A stretch of DNA of 64,000 bases from Capra hircus (GCF_001704415.2 NC_030817.1:33801550-33865549), one strand, 5' to 3'; counted from the stretch's first letter, positions 21,749 to 33,114 are shown. Made by a program: numbers and translations. The notes: a model not told the origin generated them from the letters alone.

Positions 21749-22296
21749 TGTACCCCCTGGAAGGAAAGTTATGACCAACCTAGACAGCATATGAAAAAGC
21801 AGAGACACTACTTTGTCAACAAAGGTCCATCTAGTCAAGGCTATGGTTTTTCCAGTGATCATATATGGATGTGAGAGTTGGACTATAAAGAAAGCTGAGT
21901 GCCGAAGAATTGATGCTTTCAAACTGTGGTGTTGGAGAAGACTCCTGAGAGTCCCTTGGACTGCAAGGAGATCCAACCAGTCCATCCTAAAGGAGATCAG
22001 TCCTGGGTGTCCATTGGAAGGACTGATGTTGAAGCTGAAACTCCAATACTTTGGCCACCTGATGTGGAAGAGCTGACTCATTTGAAAAGACCCTGATGCT
22101 GGGAAAGATTGAGGGCAGGAGGAGAAGGGGATGACAGAGGATGAGATGGTTGGACGGCATCACTGACTCAGTGGACATGAGTTTGGGTGGACTCTGGGAG
22201 TTGGTGATGGACAGGGAGGCCTGGTGTGCTGCTGTTCATGGGGTCACAAAGGGTCAGACACGACTGAGCGACTGAACTGAACTGAACTGAACTGAA
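21749..22296 (+). mobile_element. BovB LINE 3' end, sense, 3' part of the composite
   Basis: It starts abruptly near 'ccccctggaaggaaagttat' and runs to the repeated 'ctgaactgaa' end. It encodes the degraded ORF2 C-terminus ('GCESWTIKKAECRRIDAFKL', 'WCWRRLLRVPWTARRSNQS'). The right target-site copy 'ctatgctaaat' follows at 22297-22307 and pairs with the copy left of the Bov-tA. Confidence 0.9.
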
Positions 22297-22400
22297 CTAT
22301 GCTAAATACTGAGAATACCACTGTGGACACGAGAAGTGTAATCCCAGCCATCCCAAAGATGATGGACCAACGAGCGACACATGGCATTAAAGGTGAGCAA

Positions 22401-23137
22401 AGGGACTTGGAACTCAAACTAAAGAGTAGTCCTTTAAGAGAGTTCTATATTTTTTATAATGTTGGTTGAAGTCTTGTGAGTAGTTAAACTTGCCCAGGGA
22501 GAGTGGATAAAGTCCATACAGAACTTTAGTGTAGAGACAGAACCCTGGACAACACCAGTGTTTCATGGGTGACTTCTGAGAAGAAGCAGCTTCATCTTAG
22601 AGTTGGAGTCTGCAGGGACTGAAGACAACTATAATCATGAAGATAATGTGATTTCAGCCGTAAGACTTGTGTCATAGACACCCACAAACTTACCTCCATT
22701 ATGTTATCTGGATAACAGCACAGATCTTAGAATGTTAAATATTTTCCAAAAATTGAAAAAGATGAAATATGGAAATGTTATAGCCACATTTTATAGGTTT
22801 ATAAACTTCTTTAAGAGTTAGGACTATACTTGTTCTTGGTGCCCTTAATCTTTAGCCACACCAAGATGCTTATTTAGTTTCCAAATCCTATCCTGTTTGT
22901 CTGGGTTTTTGCATGTGTTGTCATTATTGTTGTTATCCTGAGATGTTCCTCTCCTCATCCCACCTTTTGTCCCTGAAACTCCCTACCCTCAGTTTGCTCC
23001 CCACCCTTCAACACCCATCTAAACAACCCTCTCCTTTGTGCAGCCTTCATCCTTAACACCCAGCCTGCCCATTCCCGGATGACTTAGGTGTCTCTCCTCT
23101 GGGCTTCCCCTCTGTCCCAAAGCAGCTTAACACTCTG
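22401..23137. other. Unassigned sequence
   Basis: No gene or repeat recognised. Pyrimidine-rich near 22930-23120. Confidence 0.5.
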
Positions 23138-23410
23138 TTGCTGCTGCTAAGTCGCTTCAGTCATGTCTGACTCTGTGCAACGCCATAGATGGCAGCCCAC
23201 CCGCTCCCCTACCCACTCCCCTGTCCCTGGGATTCTTCAGGCAAGAACACTGGAGTGGGTTGCCATTTCCTTCTCCAATGCATGAAAGTGAAAAGTGAAA
23301 ATGAAGCTGCTCATTCATGCCAACTCTTAGCAACCCCATGGACTGCAGCCTACCAGGCTCTTCCGTCCACGGGATTCTCCAGGCAAGAGCACTGGAGTGG
23401 GGTGCCATTG
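23138..23410 (-). mobile_element. Bov-A2 SINE, antisense
   Basis: It starts 'ttgctgctgctaagtcgct' (antisense CAG end), with two BovA units joined at 'ctccaatgcatgaaagtg', and ends 'tggggtgccatt'. The first monomer has a small duplication or change around 'cccgctcccctacccactcc'. Confidence 0.9.
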
Positions 23411-24941
23411 TAGACATAATTGATGTTTCTGGTCTGCCCTCTGAGACTTGGATAGGAAAAATATATCCTGCCATGCCCACCAGCACTTAGTGTGTATAAA
23501 ATACAAGTCTGACATAGAGTAGCATTTGCTAAATATTGTTAAGATGTGAAAGGAATCTATCATTCTCTCACCTTCCTCTTTCTGCCCCTTAATTTGTATA
23601 CCTTTTAATGTGATAGATTGAGAAAGGAGTTTCAAATTTTCCTACTAGCTACATCAACTTCTCCACTTACAGCCTTCCTCCTTACTCCCCTCTTTTACAA
23701 GGCCAATCTCAGTTGGTCAGAATACCACACTCCTAATGCAACCCCATTCTACTCAGCAATGCTGGACAGCATGCATGAGAGAGTCTGAATGTCACGTGTG
23801 TGACTCAGAGAAACAATTGATGTTTGTTGTTTGCAAAGTAGGAGATTTGAGCTCACATTTAAAAGATCACTACGCAAAAAAGCCCCTGAAGTGGAGCCTG
23901 GATCCCTTGGGGAATCTCTTTAATCCTAGAATCATATGAAGATCTTGAGGGAAAGAATACTCTCCTTTGTTATTGTTTATAAGTCGTGGGTGGGCAATGG
24001 GGGTGGTGGAGAGAGCAAGAGGATGGAGAAGCAGCAAGTTGTTGGCTCTTTCTTGTAGCATAATCGACAAATATAGAAACACTAGCTGGGAAGATTATAC
24101 ACAAGGATGTATCTACGGATTAAAGCAGCCCAGAATGCTTTCAAAGTGAAGTTAGATACTTCAAGAGCAAAATTAACCACTTGTGGTGAATATGCTCTGA
24201 TGAGACTTGTGGAATCATTTCTGTCTTCGAGGAGGCCCGTTTATGTACATCCTGCTCTTCTCTCCAAGCACAACAGATGAAACTAGAAGTCAAGACATCC
24301 CTGCTCTTACCCAAGGGATGTGTCCCATAGGACACCAAGTGGGGTCCTTGAGAAAGAAATCTGGTGTGGGCAAACACCACTTTTTGTGGTGTGGGTAAAA
24401 ACACCAGTTTTTACCAAAGCTTGATCGTGCAAGAAATAATAATAAGTGGTTTATCTTCATGATCATGTGGGTCCTCCATGGCCAGTCAGAGAAGAGTGAA
24501 GTTAGCAAGACGAGTCTAATCAGCATATCACAGGAAGGTGGGAGGGAGATGCATTTTAAATGGGGCTGCAGAAAGGAGGCAATCTGGCCTGGACCAGTTT
24601 CACAGCCTCTGAAGACAAAATGGCTTGAGGCTTAGTCATTGTTTAAAAGTCATTCCTCAAATTCCTTGTTTACTGTCAGCACAGGGAGTTGTGGACTCTG
24701 TGACTTTAGCTGTTAATGGGACTAAACACTTCTGCCAACAGATTAAGCCTTGCTGAAACATTAAGAAAACTGGCCCAAACAGAGTTGGGATGGACTGTTG
24801 TTTAGTGTTTGTTTCTTTTTTGGGGGGATAGGGGGGGAAGGGGCAGGGAGGGTGACTGTCCCAAGACAATGGGATACCTATGGAACAGTAGCAATTGGTG
24901 AGAGCCACTGGGTAGATTTTCTACTATGGGAAAACGATTGT

Positions 24942-24959
24942 AAAAAAAAAAAAAAAAAA
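24942..24959 (+). repeat. Poly(A) run of 18
   Basis: A pure A run with no SINE or processed-gene sequence that I can recognise upstream. Confidence 0.9.
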
Positions 24960-25809
24960 GCAAACATTTAATTTCAATCATTTGGACTGACTACACAGAA
25001 TATAAATGAGGCTTTTCTGAAACTAAAACTGACAAATACTTTGAGGCCCACCAAAAGTCTTAAAAAGGGTTTTTTAAAAAGTTATAATCAATTTCTAAGA
25101 GAAATGAAAAAAAGTCACTATTTTCTTTCATTGTAAAAGGATCCTCCAGGCAGCTAGATGATACTGAAGGTGGGAAAACTTTTCTTTGTTACACTTGAAC
25201 CTTTTAAGATTTGTCAAACCTATTTCTTGGAGAAGAGGAGCAGCGCTTGCACGCTAAATGTATTAAACTTCAAAAATAGTATTTCAAGTCTTTCAGACAC
25301 CATAACCCCCTTCATGTAAATTCATATCTTTACTTGACATGTCTTCTTAAGCAAGGATTTTTTTAGGTGGCTTTTATAAATCTTCTTCCAAGAAAGAAGC
25401 GAGAACAATTAAATGTTCCATTTTGATTCCAGGTCTTAAACTTACAGTTGGGAAAGGACTTTATATTCAGAATTAGAACATTGTCCCATTCTTGCTGTAA
25501 TTAGAAATATATATAGATCAAAATCTTTCAGATGAAGACTTCAAGGGTCAAAATTGAATGCAAAAATGATTTTGAGTTTGGAAATTAAAAGTTCATATTC
25601 TATTACAATAACTTTTTGTGTACACACAGCATGAAAATACACTTTTACATTTGTGTTTGAGGAAGAAGTAGACCGGATAATGAATGATTACATTGTTCAT
25701 CTCTCTAACATTTCCTTACATTTTCTTCCACGGCCAAGTTGTTTATTCCATATTTATTATCATGAGTAACAAATTTCTCTTGGCTAGTAACTTTTTCAAT
25801 AGTCATTAA

Positions 25810-25893
25810 AAGAGAGAAAATAAGGATGCAGGGAGGTCGGGAGGGAGAGAGAGGAGGAGGAAAAGGGAAGAGAAAAGAGAAGAAAGAAAAGGA
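25810..25893 (+). repeat. Purine-rich (GA/GGA) tract
   Basis: Over 80 bases of nearly pure A and G with imperfect GGA and GAAA units. Homopurine tracts can form triplex structures; that is general knowledge, not shown here. Confidence 0.85.
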
Positions 25894-27332
25894 ATCTTCT
25901 GTGCTCCCTCTAAATGCTCCTATTCAGAGAGGTGCTATGATTTCTATGATTCCGTGTCCTTGGAAACTTCAAACTTGACTTTGATTAACCATGCTAATGA
26001 CCAGGGTGCTTCTTTTTAGTTTTACTCCTAATGTCACTTAGCAGAGCTGTAAAGACATGCTCATAATATTTGCTTTTCATCGGAATCAAGAAGGCAACGC
26101 TAAGCAAAAAAAAAAAGTATTTAGCAGTGCATATAGGATTGAAGCGATGATAATCAGGGACCCTGGTAATTGAAGCTTTTGGGGAGGGAAAGGGAACCTT
26201 TCTTCTGGATCCTTCAGTCTGTTTAATAGGATAAAATTAGCTTGAGTGGTTTGGTGTTTGAAGAGGATATGATGTAATTGGAAGTGCCTCCTGGGTTTGC
26301 TGCTGGACAAAGCAATCAGGTAGAGACAGGGGAGGGCACGGTAAGCTCTGAAGTGACGGAGCTCGGCTTCCGCCATCCTAATTAGCCTAAATTAGCTATG
26401 CCAGCTTTCTGCTTGCTTTGGGCTTTCCCTGCTAATGCTTCTTTCTGGGCTGAGAGAAAAGAAGTATGAAATGCCCACTAACTTCCTGTCTAACAGATGA
26501 ATGACAAAACTGGAGGGTCAGGCTTTGTTGTTAAGGCCTTAAAAAGTGAGCCCCTTTCAGGGAATACAAATGGCCGATGGGCACAAACTGTAGGGAGTGG
26601 TGGACACTGTCAGTTGTCCCGTGTGGTGAGGAAGTTTACAAAGCATCTGCAAGAAATTGATTATTTTGAGAATTTTCTACATGTCACTTAGAGGTCTCAC
26701 CTGAAAGCACTCACATTGACTCTTCAACTTGAGGTGAACTAGGCAGGCCTTCACACAGCAGACTCGTTTCTTCTCATATTGAATTTCAAAGTCCAGATGC
26801 CAGGAGCATTTCTGTGTGTGTGTGCATGCGAGTTACTGTCAGTTAAAAATTTTCCCTTTTGACCTCAATTAATCAACTTTCGGCAAAGAGCTTTGCAGCA
26901 CATTCAAAGTAGTTTGTACAGAAATAAATTGAAGTCAGTATTTGGGTAGAAATAAATAATATCTTGATCTCAAAGCCACAGATTTAATTTTGCCAATGAA
27001 TAAAATGAAACATAATGGTATATATGATGAATAATAAAAACCAATAGGACCTAAACAGACATTTCTCCAAACAAGACATACAGATGGCTAACAAATACAT
27101 GAAAAGATGTTCAACATCACTCATTATTAGAGAAATGCAAACCAAAACCACAATGAGTATCACCTCATACCAGTCAGAATGGCCATCATCAAAAAGTCTA
27201 CAAACAATAAATTCTGGAGAGGGTGTGGAGAAAAGGGAATGCTCTTGTACTGTTGGTGGGAATGTAAATTGATACAACCACTATGGAAGACGGTATGGAG
27301 ATTCCTTAAAAATCTAAGAATAAAACCACCAT

Positions 27333-28716
27333 CAGTTCAGTTCAGTTCAGTTCAGTCGCTCAGTCGTGTCCGACTCTTTGCAGCCCCATGAATCACAGCC
27401 CGCCAGGCTTCCCTGTCCATCACCAACTCCCAGAGTTCACTCAGACTCACGCCCATTGAGTCGGTGATGCCATCCAGCCATCTCATCCTCTGTCGTCCCC
27501 TTCTCCCCCTGTCCCCAATCCCTCCCAGCATCAGAGTCTTTTCCAATGAGTCAACTCTTCGCATGAGGTGGCCAAAGTACTGGAGTTTCAGCTTTAACAT
27601 CATTCCTTCCAAAGAAATCCCAGGGCTGATCTCCTTCAGAATAGACTGGTTGGATCTCCTTGCAGTCCAAGGGACTCTCAAGAGTCTTCTCCAACACCAC
27701 AGTTCAAAAGCATCAATTCTTCGGTGCTCAGCTTTCTTCACAGTCCAACTCTCACATCCATACATGACCACAGGAAAAACTATAGTCTTGACTAGATGGA
27801 CCTTTGTTGGCAAAGTAATGTCTCTGCTTTTTAATATGCTATCTAGGTTGGTCATAACTTTCCTTCCAAGGAGTAAGCATCTTTTAATTTCATGGCTGTA
27901 ATCACCATCTGCAGTGATTTGGGAGCCCCCCAAAATAAAGTCTGACACTGTTTCCACTGTTTCCCCATCTATTTCCCATGAAGTGATGGGACCGGATGCC
28001 ATGATCTTCGTTTTCTGAATGTTGAGCTTTAAGCCAAATTTTTCACTCTCCACTTTCACTTTCATCAAGAGGCTTTTTAGCTCCTCTTCACTTTCTGCTA
28101 TAAGGGTGGTGTCATCTGCATATCTGAGGTTATTGATATTTCTCCCGGCAATCTTGATTCCAGCTGTGTTTCTTCCAGTCCAGCGTTTCTCATGATGTAC
28201 TCTGCATATAAGTTAAATAAGCAGGGTGACAATATACAGCCTTGACATACTCCTTTTCCTATTTGGAACCAGTCTGTTGTTCCATGTCCAGTTCTAACTA
28301 TTGCTTCCTGACCTGCATGCAGATTTCTCAAGAGGCAGGTTAAGTGGTCTGGTATTCCCATCTCTTTCAGAATTTTCCACAGTTTATTGTGACCCACACA
28401 GTCAAAGCCTTTGGCATAGTCAATAAAGCAGAAATACATGTTTTTCTGGAACTCTCTTGCTTTTTCCATGATCCAGCAGATGTTGGCAATTTGATCGCTG
28501 GTTCCTCTGCCTTTTCTAAAACCAGCTTGAACATCAGGAAGTTCATAGTTCATGTATTGCTGAAGCCTGGCTTGGAGAATTTTGAGCATTACTTTACTAG
28601 CATGTGAGATGAGTGCAATTGTGTTATAGTTTGAGGATTCTTTGGCATTGCCTTTCTTAGGGATTGGAATGAAAACTGACCTTTTCCAGTCCTGTGACCA
28701 CTGCTGAGTTTTCCAG
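27333..28716 (-). mobile_element. BovB LINE, antisense, 1.38 kb, young-looking
   Basis: The BovB 3' end at left has four 'cagtt' units. The element keeps many CpG sites ('cagtcgctcagtcgtgtccg') and has the 'aaagaaatcccagggctgat' variant of the 3' region. It is 5'-truncated within the reverse transcriptase coding region. The L1 sequence runs up to both ends, and I see no target-site duplication. Confidence 0.93.
27352..28716 (-). pseudogene. BovB reverse transcriptase remnant, one frameshift
   Basis: The minus-strand frame at 28098-28716 encodes RT motif A as 'CFIDYAKGFDCVGH' and motif B 'GCILSPCLFNLYAEYIM'. A second frame at 27352-28068 (238 codons, no stop) encodes the C-terminal part, ending 'GAAKSRTRLSD'. 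A short deletion near 28164 throws the frame off before motif C, so the YADD site is read out of frame ('SDMQMTPPL'). In other BovB copies motif A reads 'YAKAFDCVDH', so the A to G and D to G changes are visible losses. The frame lacks the endonuclease. It cannot encode an active enzyme. Confidence 0.88.
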
Positions 28717-29070
28717 TGTGACCCAGCAATCCCACTCCTAGGCATATACCCTGAGGAAATCAAAATTGAAAAAGACACATGTATCTCATTGTTCACTGCA
28801 GCACTATTTACAATAGCTGCAACATGGAAGCAACCTAGATGTCCATTGACAGATGAATGGATAATGAAGTTGTGGTACGTATACACAGTGGAATATTACT
28901 CATCCATAAAAAGGAATGCATTTGGGTCAGTTCTAATGAAATGGATGAACCTAGAACCTATTATACCAAGTGAAGTGAGTCAGAAAGAGAAAGATAAATA
29001 TTGTATTCTAACGCACATATACGGAATCTAGAAAATTGGTCCTGAAGAATTTATTTACAGGGCAGCAATG

Positions 29071-29455
29071 AAGAATTGATGCTTTTGAATTGTGGTGTTG
29101 GAGAGGACTCTTCAGAGTCCCTTGGACTGCAAGGAGATCCAACCAGTCCATTCTAAAGGAGATCAGTCCTGGGATTTCTTTGGAAGAAATGATGTTAAAG
29201 CTGAAACTTCAGTATTTTGGCCACCTCATGCGAAGAGTTGACTCATTGGAAAAGACTCAGATGCTGGGAGGGATTGGGGGCAGGAGGAGAAGGGGATGAC
29301 AGAGGATGAGATGGCTGGATGGCATCACGGACTCGATGAACGTAAGTCTGAATGAACTCTGGGAGTCGGTGATAGACAGGGAGGCCTGGTGTGCTGTGAT
29401 TCATGGGGTTGCAAAGAGTAGGACATGACTGAGCAACTGAACTGAACTGAACTGA
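29071..29455 (+). mobile_element. BovB LINE 3' end, sense
   Basis: It starts 'aagaattgatgcttttgaat' and ends in repeated 'ctgaa'. It encodes the 'RRSNQSILKEISPGISLEE' part of the ORF2 C-terminus. It belongs to the same 3' variant as the antisense copy 355 bp away. The L1 reads on directly after it, with no clear target-site duplication. Confidence 0.9.
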
Positions 29456-29782
29456 ATAGAGAAATAGACATAGAGAATGTCTATTCTCTATATCTTATTG
29501 GACATGGGGAGAGGGGAGGAGAGGGTGAAATGTATGGAAAGAGTAACATGGAAACTTATATTACCATATATAAAATAGGCAGCCATCGGGAATTTGCTGT
29601 ACAACTCAGGAAACTCAAACTGGGGCTCTGTATCAACCTAGAGGGCTGGGATGGGGAGGGAGATGGGAGGGAGGTTCAAAAGGGAGGGCATATATGTATA
29701 TCTATGGCTGATTCATGTTGAGCTTTGACAGAAAACAACAAAATTCTGTAAAGCAATTATCCTTCAATAAAAAAATAAAAAG

Positions 29783-30030
29783 AAATGACTGTTACTCAAA
29801 ATTGAAACATATACATTACCATATGTAAAATAGATAGCCAGTGGGAATTTGCTATGTGACACAGGGAACTTAAATCCTATGCTCTGTGACAACCTAGAGG
29901 AGTGGGATGGGGTGGGAGGTGAAGGGAGGTTCAAGAGGGAGGTTGGCTGATTCATGTTGATGTATGGCAGAAACCAATACAATACTGTAAAGCAATTATC
30001 CTCCAATTAAAAATAAATAAGTTTATAAGA
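29783..30030 (+). mobile_element. Second L1 3' UTR fragment, sense
   Basis: It repeats the L1 3' UTR order ('atagccagtgggaatttgct', 'gggatggggtgggaggtg', 'gcaattatcctccaatt') right after the preceding L1 tail. This is a separate truncated insertion or a duplication of the 3' end. Confidence 0.85.
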
Positions 30031-30204
30031 AAAGAACAATAGGAAATTATTTTATTAACCATTGTTCACAGTCATCCAACAAAAGCACAGGGTTCTCCCT
30101 CAGTCCCTTATTGGTCCTCATAGATAAACTTTCAGTTACTCCTACACAAGCCTTTGGGGTACAATGCCATTTTTTTTTCATTTTTTGGTAAACTCTGAAC
30201 ATCT

Positions 30205-30420
30205 TGGAAAAGACTCTGATATTAGGAAAGATTGAAGGCAGGAGGAGAAGAGGGTGACAGAGAATGAGATGGTTGGATGGCATCACTGATGATGGATGAG
30301 ATGGACATGAGTTTGAGCAAGCTCAGGGTAATAGTGAAGGACAGGGAAGCCTGGTGTGCTGCAGTTCGTGGGGTCACAAAGAGTCAGACACCACTGAGCA
30401 AGTGAACAGGGAACAACAAG
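30205..30420 (+). mobile_element. BovB 3' end, sense, 216 bp
   Basis: It starts 'tggaaaagactctgatatta' and ends near 'gaacaacaag'. Flanked by 'tgaacatct' at 30196-30204 and 30421-30429. It contains a small internal duplication of 'gatgatggatgagatgg' type around 30288. Confidence 0.85.
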
Positions 30421-30429
30421 TGAACATCT

Positions 30430-32009
30430 AGAGCTAAATGTTCAAGATGAGTATTAGAAACACACACACAATGTATTTTGTTCGATCTATTTTATTTGCT
30501 ATATCAAATGTATACTGAGCCCTGCAGTATGGAAGCCTCTATGCTAGGCCCTGCAGGGATGCCCAAATCCTCCCTGGTGTCTGTCAAAGTTTTCCAGTAG
30601 AAAATAGCTAATAAAAGCATCTTCAAAAACTTCAGAGAAAAGCTAGAGAAAACAGAGGCTGGGTGGATTAGGGTTTTGGAGCACCTGAAGCGTACACAAT
30701 TTGGGACGCTCTTTAGGGAAAAGAATATGCAATGGCAAAAAAATTGCCCCCTTGGGAGGCACGGTGCAGGTTGAGTGTTCTAAAGCTCCACCTTCAGTAG
30801 CTTCAGGGCAAATCTGCTCTCCTTAGGACAGCTGTCTGCAGATGTCTCTTCTGTCCTCTTTTCATACTCAGGAGCCCATCCAATTCCTTCCTCCATTTCC
30901 TTTACAAAAAGTATTTTGACCATTTGCTAAAATGCCCTGTGGGGCCTTCAGAGACACAAGCTTCGTAATTTCAAAATACACATATTATGCAAGTTGGCTT
31001 AGTAACTCAGAGTGTGATCAGGAACAACTGTAGACTACATAATTGACATGATTTGGTTTATGTTTGCAACATTAGCAAACAGATCATACGAAACTGGGCG
31101 GTGCCCAGGAGGGCAGCTAGGATAGACTACGTGACTGTGTGCTTTGCAATTCGCCACGGGGGCAATGTTGCCCACACTTCCTGATGGCTGGAGCTCCTCA
31201 GGCATTTCCAGGATCAGGGACCGGCTCGCAGCAGACAGAATGGAATCGCTGAAAGCTTTCAGTTGTGAAATTGTGTGTTTATAAAACGCACAGAAGCCAG
31301 GTGCTGAGTTAAGATCACATATTGTTCTGAATGACTCAGTAATTTTCAAGCTTCAGTTTAAGAGATGAAATTTTGTTTTCCCTAGTTTTAAACGGAGTGT
31401 TGGGCAGCGCCATGACTTTCTTATCAATCCAACTTGAGTCAGTAAGTTAGCAATTTAGGACTTGGATTTCTCTGACAGAGTTCCTCCCCATCCCCCAGTG
31501 CAATATTTTCACTCCATTTACTCTTGATACAAAGCAACCTTAGTGTTGGGCAGCTTGAAAACGGGGCAGTGTACAGTTTTCCATGCAGGGTTTGCGAAAA
31601 ATTTTTATGATTCACTTTGAATTCCAATTCTAATTATTGAAGTTGATGTATTTATTTTATGACATATCTTTTCATTTAAATTGTTTTTGGTCTTCACTTT
31701 TAGAAGTCCTATGGTAATGGTATCCATTGGTTCAAGGATTTTTCTGATGCCTGATACAAGAAATGTAGACTCATTATCTAGTTCACACGCCGTTGTTCAA
31801 GCACTGAGCTTAAGACAAACGGATTAACAGTGATAGTCATATAGTGCTTCAAGGAAAACATTTGTACATTCACTTATTCAACAGATGCCTACATGAGACA
31901 GGAACAGTTTTGGATGCTGGAATATATAGAAGTGAACATACTAGAAGTGGCCCTGCCTTCATGGATTTCTAGACTAGCAACTGAGTAAAAAAGAAATACA
32001 CACGTTCAT
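30430..32009. other. Mostly unassigned sequence with L2-like traces
   Basis: 30490-30575 ('tatactgagccctgcagtat') and 31865-31960 ('tattcaacagatgcctacat') resemble antisense L2 ends at low similarity. The rest shows no family or gene. 31080-31330 is somewhat richer in GC than its surroundings. Confidence 0.4.
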
Positions 32010-32912
32010 TTATATCACATTAAAACTATTAAAAAATCAGGTAATATCACAATGAGCTACTATTTCACACCTATTAGAATGGCTATAATATTTTTTAAAG
32101 CAAGATTTCTTCTTTTTTTTTTTTGGTCATGCCATGTGGCTTGTGAGATCTTAGTTCCCCAACCAGGGATTGAGCCCATGCTCTCAGCAGTGGATCCAGC
32201 CACTGGATAGCAAGGGAATTCTCTGGATGGTTATAATTTTTTTTTTTAAAAAAAGGAAATAACAAGTGTTGGCAAGTATGTGGAGAAATTAGAACCTTCA
32301 TACATATAAAGTGGTACAACTGCTATAGGAAACAGTTTAGTAGTTTCTCAAAGAGTTAAACATAAAACTAGAATATGATCCAGAAATTCCACACCTAGGT
32401 TTATACCCAAAAGATTTAAATAAATAATTGTACACCAACATTCACAGCAACATTACAGTATCTGAAAGATGGAAACAACTCAAATCAGATGAATGGATAA
32501 ACAAAATATGGTATATGCCTATGGCGGAATATTATTTGGCCAAAAAAAAGGAATGACACTTTGATATATGCTATAACATGAACGGACCTAGAAAACATCA
32601 TGCTTAGTGAAATAAACTAGACACAGAGGGGAAAATATTGTGTGTTTCCACTTGTTTGAGGTATTCAAAATAGGCGAATTCATAGAGACAGAAGGTAAGA
32701 TAGAGATTACCCAGAACTGGGAGGAGAGAGGAGCTGAGGGAATTATTGTTTAATGGGTACAAACTTTATGTTGCTAAAAAAGTTTTGGATACAGATAGCA
32801 CTGATGGCTGCACAATATTGTGAATACATTCATATCCAGTGCCACCAAGCTATACACTTGTGAATCATCAAATGATTCATAGTATGTGCATTTTACCACA
32901 ATTTAGAAAAAT
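32010..32912 (+). mobile_element. L1 3' part, sense, split by a CHR-2 SINE
   Basis: The end of ORF2 ('caatgagctactatttcaca', 'aacaagtgttggcaagtatg') and a long 3' UTR ('ctggctgcacaat'-like, 'tgtgcattttaccacaattt') are in order around the SINE at 32112-32225. Older L1M-type 3' end, by appearance. Confidence 0.8.
32112..32225 (-). mobile_element. CHR-type SINE fragment, antisense
   Basis: 'ggtcatgccatgtggcttg', 'ccaaccagggattgagccc' and 'agcaagggaattctctgg' match an antisense CHR SINE. The flanks 'ggctataatattttttaaa' (32081-32099) and the similar run from 32229 look like its target-site duplication. Confidence 0.75.
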
Positions 32913-33114
32913 AATCAGAGGGCTGTGAGAGAGAATGACTGATGTGGGTTGGAGGAGCACTTACGAAAGCACTAAGTAGGAGTGCTTTATTTAATAATCC
33001 ACAAAACCTGCATCTGCTCTTGGGGATAAGTGATGTAAAAATGAACATGAACATAAGAAGATGCTGGGTGTCATCATCTATATATTGGTGCTTGGGAAAT
33101 TAAATTGATGTGCA

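Larger units (their letters stand above)
19721..22400 (-). repeat. L2-like fragment, antisense, split by a composite insertion
   Basis: 'aataaatatttattgaggtc' (19738-19757) and, after the insertions, 'actgagaataccactgtgg' (from 22308) join into an antisense L2-like 3' end. 'ctatgctaaat' is present on both sides (19761-19771 and 22297-22307), showing where the composite entered. Confidence 0.6.
23411..27029. other. Repeat-poor stretch
   Basis: About 3.6 kb with no recognisable young SINE or LINE. It holds an A18 run (24942-24959), a purine-rich block (25810-25893) and, at about 25970-26460, a patch with several TAAT/ATTA words ('cctaattagcctaaattagc' near 26378). No exon is supported. Confidence 0.5.
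27030..29775 (+). mobile_element. L1 LINE 3' part, sense, split by two BovB pieces
   Basis: L1 segments lie at 27030-27332 (ORF2 end, 'ctccaaacaagacatacaga', 'ggagagggtgtggagaaaag'), 28717-29070 ('cccagcaatcccactcctag', 'agtgaagtgagtcagaaaga') and 29456-29775 (3' UTR to 'aagcaattatccttc' and A-rich end). The three join without loss, giving one 5'-truncated L1 of about 1 kb. Confidence 0.9.

Noticed and set aside
19976..22296. Twin-primed BovB inversion
   Set aside because: Twin priming yields one 3' end and an inverted upstream segment. Here both opposed pieces carry complete BovB 3' ends, and the antisense piece has its own target duplication.
24942..24959. Poly(A) as the tail of a processed pseudogene
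   Set aside because: No coding or repeat sequence is recognisable on the upstream side and no flanking duplication was seen.
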